Origin: Jeongeupia sp. USM3
GTDB taxonomy: Bacteria > Pseudomonadota > Gammaproteobacteria > Burkholderiales > Chitinibacteraceae
Assembly (NCBI RefSeq): GCF_001808185.1
Contig: NZ_CP017668.1
Location: 1,240,001 to 1,304,000 of the forward strand
DNA length: 64,000 nucleotides
Reading direction: 5' to 3'
Shown here: positions 8,376 to 17,303 of the stretch, one piece after another
Layout: every line of letters begins with the position of its first letter
Numbering within the stretch: the first letter of the stretch is position 1
The notes under the pieces: generated by a model
Databases searched by the model: none
What the model saw: the letters and a program-made list of their open reading frames with translations, nothing else
What the model was told of the DNA's origin: nothing
Position numbers and translations under genes: made by a program

Positions 8376-9403
8376 CGTCGCTCTCCCTTGAGCGCGGCGC
8401 CCTTGAGCGCCGCCAGATAATCGTAAAGCAGCGCCTCGATGTTCAGGCGCGCATTCAGCGGATGGGTCGCCAGCCGGCGCGCGTCGATCAGCCGTTCGGC
8501 ATACCGTGGCAGTTCGGCGGCACGTGGCGCCAGCCGCGCCAGCGCCTCGCTGCGATCCGGATAATAACGGACTTTGCCGGCCATCGCGTTCGCAACGAGG
8601 TCGTGTACCCATTTCTGCAACCAGTCGACGATCAGCGTCATCTCGACCTTGGCGCGGTCGAACTCGGCGGCCAGCCCGATCACGTCGAGCCCGCCCGGAT
8701 TCGCGAGCGCGTCGAGCAGCCTGGTGCGGTACGGCAGCCACTCGGCCGACGCGTCGTCGAGCGCCGCCAGCGGCGCGCCGCCGCTGTGGGCCAGATGCAG
8801 TAGCGGGTTGACGACGCCCTGCCCGGCCAGCCACTGCGCGGCCAGCTCGGGCGCCGGGGTCGGCAGCGGAAAGATCCGGCAGCGGCTGCGGATCGTCGGC
8901 AGCAGCCGGCGCCACTGGTGCGAAACGAGGATGAAGCGCGCGCCGGCCGGCGGCTCCTCGAGCGTTTTCAGGAAGGCGTTGGCCGCGGCGGTATTCATCG
9001 CCTCGGCCGGGTAGACGACGGTGACGCGGGCACCGCCGCGGTGCGCGGTCAGGTTGACGAAGTCGCCCAGCTCGCGGATGTCGTCGACGGTGATCAGTGA
9101 CGATTTTTTCTTTGCCGGCTTGGCATCCTCGGCCGGCTCGTCGTCGACGTCCTGCGGCGCCAGCACGCGGTAGTCCGGGTGGTTGCCGGCGGCAAACCAG
9201 CGGCAGCCGTCGCAGACACCGCACGGTGCAGCAGCACGGTCGGCCGACTCGCACAGCAGCGATGCCGCCAGCCGGTCGGCGAAGCGCCGCTTGCCGATGC
9301 CGGCGGCGCCGGTCAGCAGCAGCGCGTGCGGCAAGCGGGCGATATTCGCCGTCAGCGCCCGCCACGGCTCGGCCTGCCACGGGTACAGCGTGTAGTCGCT
9401 CAT
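8372..9403 (-). CDS. holB: DNA polymerase III subunit delta prime
   Basis: This is a 343-residue clamp-loader AAA+ protein. A P-loop GAAGIGKR is at about 32-39, and a Cys-rich zinc-binding stretch (PCGVCDGC, 60-67) follows. As in other delta prime subunits, an SRC-type motif is present (TIRSRCRIFPLP). It works in the gamma complex that loads the beta clamp on DNA. The gene sits between tmk (4-base overlap) and the PilZ gene (4-base overlap), the usual tmk-holB-pilZ order in beta- and gammaproteobacteria. Confidence 0.92.
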   Translation of the reverse strand: MSDYTLYPWQAEPWRALTANIARLPHALLLTGAAGIGKRRFADRLAASLLCESADRAAAPCGVCDGCRWFAAGNHPDYRVLAPQDVDDEPAEDAKPAKKKSSLITVDDIRELGDFVNLTAHRGGARVTVVYPAEAMNTAAANAFLKTLEEPPAGARFILVSHQWRRLLPTIRSRCRIFPLPTPAPELAAQWLAGQGVVNPLLHLAHSGGAPLAALDDASAEWLPYRTRLLDALANPGGLDVIGLAAEFDRAKVEMTLIVDWLQKWVHDLVANAMAGKVRYYPDRSEALARLAPRAAELPRYAERLIDARRLATHPLNARLNIEALLYDYLAALKGAALKGERR

Positions 9404-10062
9404 GCCTCGCCCCGCAACCAGCGCGGCAGATCGGCCGCCAGCCCGGCCTGGATGTCGGCAATGCTACCGGTCGCGTCGATCACCTTGACCCGTTGCGGGT
9501 CGGCCTCGGCGCGCTCGAGGTAGGCCGCGCGAACGCGTGCGTGAAAGTCGCTGGCTTCCTGCTCGAAGCGGTCGAGCGCATCGCGCCCGGCCATCCGGGC
9601 CCGGCCGATATCGGGCGGCACATCGAACACCAGCGTCAGGTGCGGCTGCAACAGCGCTTCGCCGCGGCGCTGCACCCACTCTTCCAGCGCGGCGAACTTG
9701 GCCGGATCCAGCCCGCGCCCGCCGACCTGGAACGCCCAGGTCGCATCGGTGAAGCGGTCGCTGATCACCCATTCACCACGCGCCAGCGCCGGTTCGATCA
9801 CGCAGGCCAGGTGCTCGCGCCGTGCGGCGAACATCAGCAGCGCTTCGGTTTCCAGATCCATCGTCTCGGACAGCAACAGCGTACGCAGCTTTTCACCCAG
9901 CGGCGTGCCGCCGGGCTCGCGCGTCAGCAGCGGCGCAATGCCCTGGGCGCGCAGCCAGTCGGCCAGCCATGCGAGCTGGGTGCTCTTGCCGGCGCCATCG
10001 ACGCCCTCGACGCTGATGAAGCGCGCCGGGAGCAAGTTCTGTTCGGAAAGGTGTTCAGACAT
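9400..10062 (-). CDS. tmk: dTMP kinase (thymidylate kinase)
   Basis: This is a 220-residue thymidylate kinase that phosphorylates dTMP to dTDP. The P-loop EGVDGAGKST lies at about 19-28, followed by LTREPGGTPLGEKLR (the DRx-type substrate loop) and ISDRFTDATWAFQ. I placed the start at the ATG giving MSEHLSEQ, because longer readings add a tail with no family counterpart. It is the first gene of the leftward tmk-holB-pilZ operon. Confidence 0.92.
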   Translation of the reverse strand: MSEHLSEQNLLPARFISVEGVDGAGKSTQLAWLADWLRAQGIAPLLTREPGGTPLGEKLRTLLLSETMDLETEALLMFAARREHLACVIEPALARGEWVISDRFTDATWAFQVGGRGLDPAKFAALEEWVQRRGEALLQPHLTLVFDVPPDIGRARMAGRDALDRFEQEASDFHARVRAAYLERAEADPQRVKVIDATGSIADIQAGLAADLPRWLRGEA

Positions 10063-10200
10063 GCAGCCGATTGTCTCATACCGTCCGAGCCCACTCATAG
10101 CCGCATGCTCGCCAAGCGCCCCGTCCGACAGCGCAGCCAAGACCTCGACGGACTGCCGAGAAACCCAGCGCAGCGGTGCCGGCAAGGGGCCCTTTAGGGT

Positions 10201-10229
10201 CCGAAGCGTCCCACGGGGACTTCCTTCGG
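10201..10229 (-). other. Stem-loop between the gamma carbonic anhydrase gene and tmk
   Basis: A nested hairpin has an outer stem CCGAAG/CTTCGG and an inner stem GTCCC/GGGAC around a 3-base loop. It lies in the 202-base gap between 10063 and 10264. No T-run follows on either strand, so it is not a classical terminator. Nothing else in the gap is recognisable. Confidence 0.4.
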
Positions 10230-10264
10230 TCGCAACAGTACAACGGCAAGCACGGCCAGCAGTG

Positions 10265-10807
10265 TCAGCAGCCCGCCGGCTGGTCGCGGTACTTCTTCAT
10301 CAGCCTCACGTAGTGCGCGGCCGAATAGTTGAAGTGCGCCAGTTCGTCGTCGGTCAGCCGCCGCACCTGCTTCACCGGGCGGCCCAGATATAGGTAGCCC
10401 GATTCGAGCACCTTGCCCTGCGGGACCAGCGAGCCGGCGCCGATCATCACCCGGTCCTGCACGACGACGCGATCAAGGATGATCGTGCCCATGCCGACGA
10501 GCACCTCGTTGCCGATGGTGCAGCCGTGCAGGATCACCGCGTGGCCGATGGTGACGCGGTCGCCGATGATCAGCGGTGCACCGTCCGGATCGTCCGGGCG
10601 CTTGTGCGTCACGTGCAGCACGCTGCAGTCCTGCACGTTCGAATCGTGGCCGATCTGGATGTGGTTGACGTCGCCGCGCAGCACCGCGCCGGGCCAGATG
10701 GAGGAATTGCTGCGAAGAAAAACGTCGCCGATCACCTGTGCGCTGGCATGCACCCAGGCACCGTCGCCGAGTACCGGCGTGATTCCGTCGAATTGTTCGA
10801 TGGCCAT
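10265..10807 (-). CDS. Gamma carbonic anhydrase family protein (left-handed beta-helix)
   Basis: This is a 180-residue hexapeptide-repeat protein of the gamma carbonic anhydrase family. The three zinc-ligand histidines are visible: His65 (SVLHVTH), His89 (IGHAVI) and His94 (LHGC). Repeated isoleucine/valine hexapeptide turns run through the middle. The family includes YrdA and PaaY-type proteins, and many members have no proven carbonic anhydrase activity. The ATG at 10807 gives MAIEQFDG, the typical start. It is divergent from prlC across 94 bases. Confidence 0.85.
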   Translation of the reverse strand: MAIEQFDGITPVLGDGAWVHASAQVIGDVFLRSNSSIWPGAVLRGDVNHIQIGHDSNVQDCSVLHVTHKRPDDPDGAPLIIGDRVTIGHAVILHGCTIGNEVLVGMGTIILDRVVVQDRVMIGAGSLVPQGKVLESGYLYLGRPVKQVRRLTDDELAHFNYSAAHYVRLMKKYRDQPAGC

Positions 10808-10901
10808 GACTATCCTTGAAATCCTGTCGTGGTTTGACCTTGAAAAGCACGCGCGCAAGGCGCATCTACGCTGTTACGACGATTCTACCCGAGACCACAC
10901 G

Positions 10902-12944
10902 ATGACCCAGACCAACCCGCTGCTCGACCTGGCCGGCCTGCCGCAGTACGACGCCATCCGCCCCGAACACGTGAACCCGGCGCTCGACGTACTGCTCGAA
11001 CAGGCGCGCGCCGCGGTCGCCCAGGCCGAATCCGTCGAGACGCCGAGCTGGGACAACTTCGTCGCGCCGTCCGAAGACGCGATGGAGCGCCTGGGCCGCG
11101 CCTGGGGCGCCGTCGCGCATCTGGAGTCGGTGGTCAACACCCCCGAACTGCGCGAGGTCTACAACCAGAACATTCCGCGCATTTCCAACTTCTATACCGA
11201 ACTCGGCCAGAACGAGGCGCTCTACGCACGCTGGAAACAGCTTGCCGCCAGCGACGAATTCGCCGGCTACGACCAGACCCGCCGGACCATCGTCGAGCAC
11301 GCGATCCGCGACTTCAAGCTCTCCGGTGCCGAGCTGCCCGCCGAGCAGAAGGAACGCTTCATGCAGATCGAGGAGCGCTCGTCCGAGCTGACGACCAAGT
11401 TCGCCCAGAACGTGCTCGACGCCACCGATGCCTTCGCGCTGTATGTCGACGACGAGTCGGAGCTCGCCGGCCTGCCTGACGACTGGAAAGCCGCCGCGCG
11501 CATCGGCGCCGAGGCGGACGGCAAGACCGGCTGGAAGGTCACGCTGAAAATGCCGAGCTACCTGCCGGTGATGCAGTTCGCCGAGAACCGCCAGCTGCGC
11601 GAGACGCTGTACCACGCCTACGTGACCCGCGCGTCCGAGTTCGGCCCGGCCGAGCGCGACAACACGCCGCTGATCGAGGAAATCCACGCGCTGCGCCAGG
11701 AAGGCGCAAAGCTGCTCGGCTTCGAGAGTTTCAGCGAGGAGTCGCTCGCGACCAAGATGGCCGACACCCCGAACGAAGTGCTCGGTTTCCTGCGCGACCT
11801 GGCCGAGCGGGCGCAGCCGCACATGATCAACGACCGCGCCGAGATGGAACGCTACGCGCAGGAGCGGCTCGGCTACGGCAAGCTCGAAGCCTGGGACGTC
11901 GGTTTCGTCTCCGAACGCATCCGTGAAGAGAAGTACGCGTTCAGCGAACAGGAAGTGAAACAGTACTTCACCGAGCCGACCGTGCTGACCGGCCTGTTCC
12001 ATCTGGTCGAACAGCTCTACGGCCTGCAGTTCGTCCCGGCCGACGCACCGGTCTGGCATCAGGACGTGCGCTTTTTTGAGCTGAAGAACCGCGACGGCTC
12101 GCTGGTCGGCGGCCTCTACCTCGACCTGTATGCGCGCGACGGCAAGCAGGGCGGCGCGTGGATGAACGACGTCCGCGGCCGGCGCAAGCAGGCCGATGGC
12201 CGCATCCAGACGCCGGTGGCGCTGATCGTCTGCAACTTCGCCAAGGGAGTCGAAGGCCGCCCGGCGCTGCTGCCGCACGACGACGTGATCACGCTGTTCC
12301 ATGAAGCCGGCCACGCGCTGCACCACCTGCTGACCGAGGTCGACGAACTGTCGGTATCGGGCATCTCCGGCGTCGAATGGGACGCGGTCGAGCTGCCGAG
12401 CCAGTTCATGGAGAACTTCGCCTGGGAATGGCAAGTGCTGCCGCAGCTGACCCGCCACGCCGACAGCGGCGCCGCACTGCCGCGCGCGCTGTACGACAAG
12501 ATGCTCGCGGCAAAGAACTTCCAGAGCGGCTCGGGCATGCAGCGCCAGCTCTACTTCTCGATCTTCGACATGGAGCTGCACCAGCGCACCGAACCGATCG
12601 AGATCAAGCGGCTCGCCGAAATGATCCAGGGCGAACTCGGCATCCCGCTGCCGCCCGACTACAACCGCTTCCCGCAGAGCTTCAGCCACATCTTCGCCGG
12701 CGGCTACGCGGCCGGCTACTACAGCTACAAGTGGGCCGAAGTCCTCAGCGCCGACGCCTACGCCGCGTTCGAGGAAGCCGCCGGCAAGACCGGCAACGTC
12801 GTCGACGCCACGGTCGGCGAACGCTTCCGCCGCGAAGTCCTCGCCCGCGGCGGCAGCCGCCCGGCGCTCGAGAGCTTCACCGCCTTCCGCGGCCGCAAAC
12901 CGGAAATCGACGCCCTGCTGCGACACAACGGGCTGGCCGGCTGA
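10902..12944 (+). CDS. prlC: Oligopeptidase A (M3 family zinc metallopeptidase)
   Basis: This is a 680-residue cytoplasmic M3 peptidase, the normal length for oligopeptidase A. The zinc site HEAGH is at residues 467-471, in FHEAGHALHHLL, followed by the expected distal glutamate region (GIEWD-like GVEWDAVELPSQFMENF). It degrades small peptides, including cleaved signal peptides, in the cytoplasm. I selected the ATG at 10902, which gives MTQTNPLLDL, and discarded a longer reading that runs through the carbonic anhydrase gene. A terminator follows 20 bases after the stop. Confidence 0.93.
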   Translation: MTQTNPLLDLAGLPQYDAIRPEHVNPALDVLLEQARAAVAQAESVETPSWDNFVAPSEDAMERLGRAWGAVAHLESVVNTPELREVYNQNIPRISNFYTELGQNEALYARWKQLAASDEFAGYDQTRRTIVEHAIRDFKLSGAELPAEQKERFMQIEERSSELTTKFAQNVLDATDAFALYVDDESELAGLPDDWKAAARIGAEADGKTGWKVTLKMPSYLPVMQFAENRQLRETLYHAYVTRASEFGPAERDNTPLIEEIHALRQEGAKLLGFESFSEESLATKMADTPNEVLGFLRDLAERAQPHMINDRAEMERYAQERLGYGKLEAWDVGFVSERIREEKYAFSEQEVKQYFTEPTVLTGLFHLVEQLYGLQFVPADAPVWHQDVRFFELKNRDGSLVGGLYLDLYARDGKQGGAWMNDVRGRRKQADGRIQTPVALIVCNFAKGVEGRPALLPHDDVITLFHEAGHALHHLLTEVDELSVSGISGVEWDAVELPSQFMENFAWEWQVLPQLTRHADSGAALPRALYDKMLAAKNFQSGSGMQRQLYFSIFDMELHQRTEPIEIKRLAEMIQGELGIPLPPDYNRFPQSFSHIFAGGYAAGYYSYKWAEVLSADAYAAFEEAAGKTGNVVDATVGERFRREVLARGGSRPALESFTAFRGRKPEIDALLRHNGLAG

Positions 12945-12963
12945 TCCGGCGCTGCCACGAAGC

Positions 12964-12992
12964 AAAAAAACCCGGCCTGGCCGGGTTTTTTT
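12964..12992 (+). terminator. Rho-independent terminator after prlC
   Basis: A CCCGGCC/GGCCGGG stem has a minimal loop, A7 on the left and T7 on the right. Confidence 0.85.
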
Positions 12993-13007
12993 ATTGGACA
13001 GCGAATA

Positions 13008-13039
13008 GTAAGAAAATTCTTGATGTGTAAGAAAATTCT
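13008..13039. repeat. Tandem 13-bp direct repeat upstream of the M30 peptidase gene
   Basis: The sequence GTAAGAAAATTCT occurs at 13008-13020 and again at 13027-13039, a 19-base period, within an AT-rich stretch. It lies 165 bases before the peptidase start in the 211-base gap 12993-13203. It could be an operator with two sites on nearly the same helix face. This is inference. Confidence 0.4.
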
Positions 13040-13203
13040 CAAGACATCCGGCCCTCCTGCCGGGCCGAACGGCCATCTTGACCAAAAAACATCACAATCG
13101 GCCCGGACTCTCACATTTGTTTACAAAAAAATTACGCAAATTTATCATCGATGGCTTATATGCAGCGCACTCACCCAATCATAAAACTCTCGTAGATCCC
13201 GCC

Positions 13204-14919
13204 ATGAGCCCCCAGACCCGTACACTGAAGCTGGCTTCCATCCTTACCGCAACCCTCCTTGCCGCTTGCGGCGGCGGAGGAGGTGGTGGTAGCGATTCGT
13301 CACCTGCGCCGGCCCCGACGCCAGCCCCGACGCCGGCACCAACACCGACCCCCACGCCTCCGCCACTCGTGAACGACAACGCCTTTGGCGCGGATTGCAT
13401 CGGTGAAAACTGTGGCACCAACAGCGTCGTCTATTCGGGTAGCGGTGTCGGCGCATGGCGTTACACCAACACCACGTCGGCCCCTGCCAACGTAGCGGTG
13501 GCTCTGGGTGGCGTTGCAGGCAAGATTGTCACGCTGGTTTACACCAACCAGACGCCCAACCCGGTCGCCATGCCGGCCATCACGCTCGCACCATCACAGT
13601 CGCTGGCTTCGCTCAAGTCGGCCACTGCCGACGCGAATGAACGCATCAACCAGATCCCCGAGCGCATCCGCGAGTTCAACCGCAACCGCCCTGCGCTGCA
13701 AACGGCCCCTGCCGGCGCACGGCGCGCGATCAAGGCGCCCACCGCCGCCGTCGTCGGCGCTTCCCGTATGTGGACCGTCGACAACGGTGTCAACGATACG
13801 CTGGAAACGCGCAGCGCCGTGCTGCAGAAAAAGGCCACCGCCTCCGACGGTCGTGTCGTCAACTTCTGGGTCGAGAGCGGCGAATTCGGCGTCGGCAAGC
13901 TGACCGCGGCGCAACTCGACACGCTCGCCAGCCGTTTCACCGACGGCAGCAACTCGGTGTACTCGATGGTGACCGGTATCGCGGGCCAACCTTGGGGCGT
14001 GCATCCGTACAACGACCTGATTCCGGCCAATCAGGAAATCGACATCGTTTTCGTCAACTTCGACCGCAACAACAAGCCTTTTGGCCTGATGGGCTACTTC
14101 TGGTCGCTCAACAACTTCCTCAAGGACAACAATCACGCCCAGCTCAAGAACAGCAACCAGTCGCTGTCGTTCTACATGGACACCGAGACCGTCTACCTCG
14201 GTGGTGAAATCGGCATCAAGGAAGAGATCAGCACGCTGGCACACGAATTCGTGCACATGATCAACTTCTATCAGCGCGGCGTCGTGCTCAACAGCGCCAA
14301 CACCGACAACACGTTTGATACCAGCTGGGAAGAAATGAGCGCCATGATGATGGAAGACATCATCGGCTCGCGACTCGATCCCGTTTACCACCCGATCCGC
14401 GACGGCCGCTTCCCGGAATGGCTCGCTCAAGGCGCGTACAACTGCAACCCGTTGAACTGGATCAGCGATACGAAATCGCAATGCTTCAGCTACAACGTAG
14501 CCGGCAGCTTCGGCGCCTACCTGCTGCGCCAGTACGGGGTTGGCTTCTACAAGCACTTCCTGCGCAATACCAGCTTCAATGCGGGCAGCCAGCCGGTTGC
14601 CTTGCTCGACAGCTCCATCAGGCAGTTTGGCGGCCGTGGCTACGCCGAAGCGCTGCGCCGCTGGGGTGCGAGCATTGCGTTGCTGCCATCCGCGACGTCG
14701 CCCACGGGCTTCGGCTATCCGCAACGCGTCGACAGTGGCTTCACGCTGCCGGGGCTCAACGGTTCGAACTACACCGGCATCCGCAAGCTGCCGACCAGTG
14801 TGCCGGCCATGCTCGAGGGCTACGCCCACTTCCCGCTGGTGCGCAAGCCGGCCGGCGCCGGCTACGCCGAAACGCTGATCGTGCCGGCCGGTACGAGCCT
14901 TTCGGTCATCGTGAACTGA
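13204..14919 (+). CDS. Secreted M30 (hyicolysin-like) metallopeptidase lipoprotein
   Basis: This is a 571-residue exported protein. A signal segment ends in the lipobox LLAAC (Cys22), followed by a run of seven glycines and a Pro/Ala/Thr linker (about 33-55) that tethers the domain to the outer membrane. The catalytic part has the zinc motif HEFVH at residues 347-351 (STLAHEFVHMINFYQRG), followed by DTSWEEMSAMMMEDI with likely third-ligand glutamates. These features match the M30 hyicolysin peptidases. The ATG at 13204 starts the signal peptide. A longer frame upstream lacks support. It is probably a surface-attached protease; its substrate is unknown. Confidence 0.78.
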   Translation: MSPQTRTLKLASILTATLLAACGGGGGGGSDSSPAPAPTPAPTPAPTPTPTPPPLVNDNAFGADCIGENCGTNSVVYSGSGVGAWRYTNTTSAPANVAVALGGVAGKIVTLVYTNQTPNPVAMPAITLAPSQSLASLKSATADANERINQIPERIREFNRNRPALQTAPAGARRAIKAPTAAVVGASRMWTVDNGVNDTLETRSAVLQKKATASDGRVVNFWVESGEFGVGKLTAAQLDTLASRFTDGSNSVYSMVTGIAGQPWGVHPYNDLIPANQEIDIVFVNFDRNNKPFGLMGYFWSLNNFLKDNNHAQLKNSNQSLSFYMDTETVYLGGEIGIKEEISTLAHEFVHMINFYQRGVVLNSANTDNTFDTSWEEMSAMMMEDIIGSRLDPVYHPIRDGRFPEWLAQGAYNCNPLNWISDTKSQCFSYNVAGSFGAYLLRQYGVGFYKHFLRNTSFNAGSQPVALLDSSIRQFGGRGYAEALRRWGASIALLPSATSPTGFGYPQRVDSGFTLPGLNGSNYTGIRKLPTSVPAMLEGYAHFPLVRKPAGAGYAETLIVPAGTSLSVIVN

Positions 14920-14935
14920 GTCGACAACAGACTGT

Positions 14936-14969
14936 CACAACGGCCATGGCATGCACCATGGCCGTTGTG
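14936..14969 (+). other. Perfect 14-bp inverted repeat between the peptidase and a small lipoprotein gene
   Basis: The arms CACAACGGCCATGG and CCATGGCCGTTGTG pair fully around a 6-base loop (CATGCA). No T-run follows. It starts 16 bases after the peptidase stop and ends 15 bases before the next start codon, just before that gene's GGGAGG ribosome site. It may be an intercistronic mRNA-stabilising or attenuating hairpin. Confidence 0.55.
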
Positions 14970-14984
14970 CTTGGGAGGAAACCG

Positions 14985-15308
14985 ATGCATTTGTCCCGAT
15001 GGATTGCCCTGCCTGTCCTGGCCGTACTGCCGCTACTGGCATCCTGCGCCAGCCCCGCCTACACCCTGGGTCAGCCCGTTACCGCCGAAGGCAAGCTCGT
15101 GCTCAAGGGAAACGAGCCTTTCGCGGTTCCGGTGCTGCTGGGACAGTCCGAACAATGGGAACTGACCGGGCTGAAGCAGCAGCAGTACGTTCCGCTGCAG
15201 AACAAGGCCGTGCGCGTACGCGGCACGGTGGCACGGTTGCCCGGGGAAGGGCTGCTGCGCGCCCAGCTGCAGGTGACCGAGATCAAGGGATTGCCTGAAA
15301 GCAAATAG
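14985..15308 (+). CDS. Small uncharacterised lipoprotein
   Basis: This is a 107-residue protein with a signal sequence ending in LLASC (Cys21 lipidated). The mature part is about 87 residues, beta-rich by eye, with alternating hydrophobic residues in the last half (NKAVRVRGTVARLPGEGLLRAQLQVTEI). A GGGAGG ribosome site precedes the ATG. I do not recognise the family. It follows the M30 peptidase on the same strand and may share its transcript through the hairpin. Confidence 0.7.
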   Translation: MHLSRWIALPVLAVLPLLASCASPAYTLGQPVTAEGKLVLKGNEPFAVPVLLGQSEQWELTGLKQQQYVPLQNKAVRVRGTVARLPGEGLLRAQLQVTEIKGLPESK

Positions 15309-15319
15309 GCTTTCTACCG

Positions 15320-16033
15320 CTACAGCCGCCGCCATTCGCTGTCGATCAGGCCCTCGATCGGCCGGTAACGCGTCTTGTACGCCATCTTGCCGCAGCGCTC
15401 GATCCAGTAGCCGAGATACAGGTAGGGCAGGCCGAACTGGCGCGCCAGGCTCACCTGCCACTGCACGTTGTACACGCCATAACTCGCGCCGGGGACATCC
15501 GGGTCGTAGAAGGTGTAGACCGACGACATGCCGTCGTCGAGCTGGTCGATCAGGCTGACCATGCGCAACTGGCCAGCCTCGCGGAACTCGACCAGAAAGC
15601 TGGCGACGTTGCTCTTGAGGATGAAGTTCTCGTACTGCTCGCGGCCATCCTGGTCCATGCCGCCACCGGCGTGGCGCGCGGCCTGGTAGCGCTGGTACAG
15701 CTGGAAATGCGCGTCGGCGTATTCAAGCCCGAGCAGGCGGGCCCGCAATTCGCCGTGGCGCTGCAGCGCCCGCCGCTGGCTGCGGTCCGGCTCGAACTCG
15801 TTCACCGGGATCCGCACCGGCACGCAGGCCGTGCAGCGGTCGCAGTGCGGCCGGTAGACGAACTGGCCGCTGCGTCGAAAGCCGATCTGCACCAGCTGGC
15901 TGTAGCTCTGGGCGTCGATCAGCTCGGACGGCACCGCCACCTGCGAGCGCGCCAGTTGCTCGGGCAGGTAACTGCACGGATACGGCGCGGTTGCGTAGAA
16001 CTGCAATTGCAAGGTCTGAATGCGCGGGTTCAT
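15320..16033 (-). CDS. bpt: Aspartate/glutamate leucyltransferase / arginyltransferase (Bpt/Ate family)
   Basis: This is a 237-residue aminoacyl-tRNA-protein transferase that adds Leu (or Arg) to N-terminal Asp/Glu of proteins and so marks them for ClpAP. The N-terminal Cys-Ser-Tyr-Leu motif (about residue 20) and the Cys pair region CDRCTACVPVRI are conserved in the family. The C-terminus contains YLGYWI and YKTRYRP. The ATG at 16033 overlaps the aat stop by 4 bases. The aat-bpt pair forms the two branches of the leucine N-degron pathway. Confidence 0.9.
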   Translation of the reverse strand: MNPRIQTLQLQFYATAPYPCSYLPEQLARSQVAVPSELIDAQSYSQLVQIGFRRSGQFVYRPHCDRCTACVPVRIPVNEFEPDRSQRRALQRHGELRARLLGLEYADAHFQLYQRYQAARHAGGGMDQDGREQYENFILKSNVASFLVEFREAGQLRMVSLIDQLDDGMSSVYTFYDPDVPGASYGVYNVQWQVSLARQFGLPYLYLGYWIERCGKMAYKTRYRPIEGLIDSEWRRL

Positions 16034-16731
16034 CTTGGTTCCCCCTGCGCCCGGTACAACCATGGTCCGGGTAGGTCTGGTTGGGCAGTAAGCTTTCTCA
16101 GCCTAGCAACAAAATCGGCCCTCGGGACTTCCCGGCCACCGAATCGCGCCAGATGATCGGTGCGCATCTGGCAGTCGATCAGTCCGAAGCCCTGATGCCG
16201 GAGCCAGCGCACCAGATGGACGAAGGCGATCTTCGACGCATCCGGCGCACGCGCGAACATCGATTCGCCGTAGAACATCCTGCCGATGGCAACGCCGTAA
16301 AGCCCGCCGACAAGCTCGCCGTCCATCCAGCATTCTGCACTGTGGGCGTGGCCGAGATCATGCAGCTCGCCATAGCCTGCGCGAATCTCGTCGCTGATCC
16401 AGGTACCGTGATCGGCGCCACGCGGCGCGGCACAGCCCTGCATCACCGCGTCGAACGCGGTGTCGAAGCGGACTTCATACGGGCGATGACGGATGACCTT
16501 GGCGAGCGAGCGGCCGACATACAGCTCGTCGGGCACCAGCACCATGCGCGGATCGGGGCTCCACCACAGGATGGGCTCGCCGGGCATGTACCAAGGGAAG
16601 ATGCCGGCGCGGTATGCGGCCAGCAGGCGCCCGGCGCCAAGATCGCCGCCGGCCGCGAGCAGGCCGTTCGGATCGGCCAGTGCATGCTCGAGCGGCGGAA
16701 ACCGCAGCGTACGGTCGAGCCAGGCGATCAT
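16030..16731 (-). CDS. aat: Leucyl/phenylalanyl-tRNA--protein transferase
   Basis: This is a 233-residue Aat transferase that adds Leu or Phe from tRNA to proteins starting with Arg or Lys. The conserved stretches FPPLEHAL, AAGGDLGAGRLLAAYRAGIFPWY, ILWWSPDPRMVL and GGLYGVAIGRMFYGESMF are all present. It is translationally coupled to bpt through an ATGA overlap. The upstream neighbour fur ends 13 bases away on the same strand. Confidence 0.93.
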   Translation of the reverse strand: MIAWLDRTLRFPPLEHALADPNGLLAAGGDLGAGRLLAAYRAGIFPWYMPGEPILWWSPDPRMVLVPDELYVGRSLAKVIRHRPYEVRFDTAFDAVMQGCAAPRGADHGTWISDEIRAGYGELHDLGHAHSAECWMDGELVGGLYGVAIGRMFYGESMFARAPDASKIAFVHLVRWLRHQGFGLIDCQMRTDHLARFGGREVPRADFVARLRKLTAQPDLPGPWLYRAQGEPR

Positions 16732-16744
16732 CGGGGAAGGGGGA

Positions 16745-17167
16745 TTACTTTTTCTGCTGCTGGCAATCCTTGCAGATGCCGTACAGGTACATCTCGTGGT
16801 CCTGGATTTCGAAGCCGTGCGCCTTGGCGATCGCCTCCTGGCGCTGCTCGATTTCCGGATCGCAGAACTCCTCGACCTTGCCGCACTTCACGCACACCAG
16901 GTGGTCGTGGTGGCCGCCCTGGTTGAGCTCGAACACGGCCTTGCCCGACTCGAAGTGATGGCGCTCGAGAATGCCGGCCTGCTCGAACTGCGTCAGCACC
17001 CGGTACACGGTCGCCAGACCGATATCGGTATGTTCGGCCATCAGCACCCGGTAGACGTCTTCGGCCGAGAGATGGCGCTGCTCGCTGGTTTCGAACAGGT
17101 TGAGGATTTTCAGGCGGGGGCCGGTAGCTTTGAGGCCCATGCCCTTGAGGTCGTTGGCTTTGCTCAT
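16745..17167 (-). CDS. fur: Ferric uptake regulator
   Basis: This is a 140-residue Fur repressor. It has a winged-helix N-terminal part (KATGPRLKILNLFE, DIGLATVYRVLTQFE) and a metal-binding/dimerisation part with HHDHLVCVKCGKVEEFC and a C-terminal CKDC. The full set of Cys and His ligands for structural zinc and regulatory iron is present. It represses iron uptake genes when Fe(II) is bound. It is divergent from bamE, the usual arrangement in proteobacteria. The 136-base spacer should hold both promoters. Confidence 0.95.
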   Translation of the reverse strand: MSKANDLKGMGLKATGPRLKILNLFETSEQRHLSAEDVYRVLMAEHTDIGLATVYRVLTQFEQAGILERHHFESGKAVFELNQGGHHDHLVCVKCGKVEEFCDPEIEQRQEAIAKAHGFEIQDHEMYLYGICKDCQQQKK

Positions 17168-17303
17168 TGGAGTCCGTATCCGGGCAAGGAGTGCCGCCGT
17201 GGCTGCGGGCCTGGGCGACTACCGGTATGATATAGCGTTTACCGCGCCGACTCCAACCGGGGCCGGCGCGCCGACTTGTCCAACTCCACGGATTGCAGGC
17301 CCC

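Noticed and set aside
10201..10229. Terminator after the gamma carbonic anhydrase gene
   Set aside because: The stem is good but no T-run follows on either strand, so I list it only as a hairpin.
10866..13085. 739-codon minus-strand frame opposite prlC
   Set aside because: It is a mirror of prlC codon bias, with repetitive Val/Arg/Gly composition and no recognisable domain.
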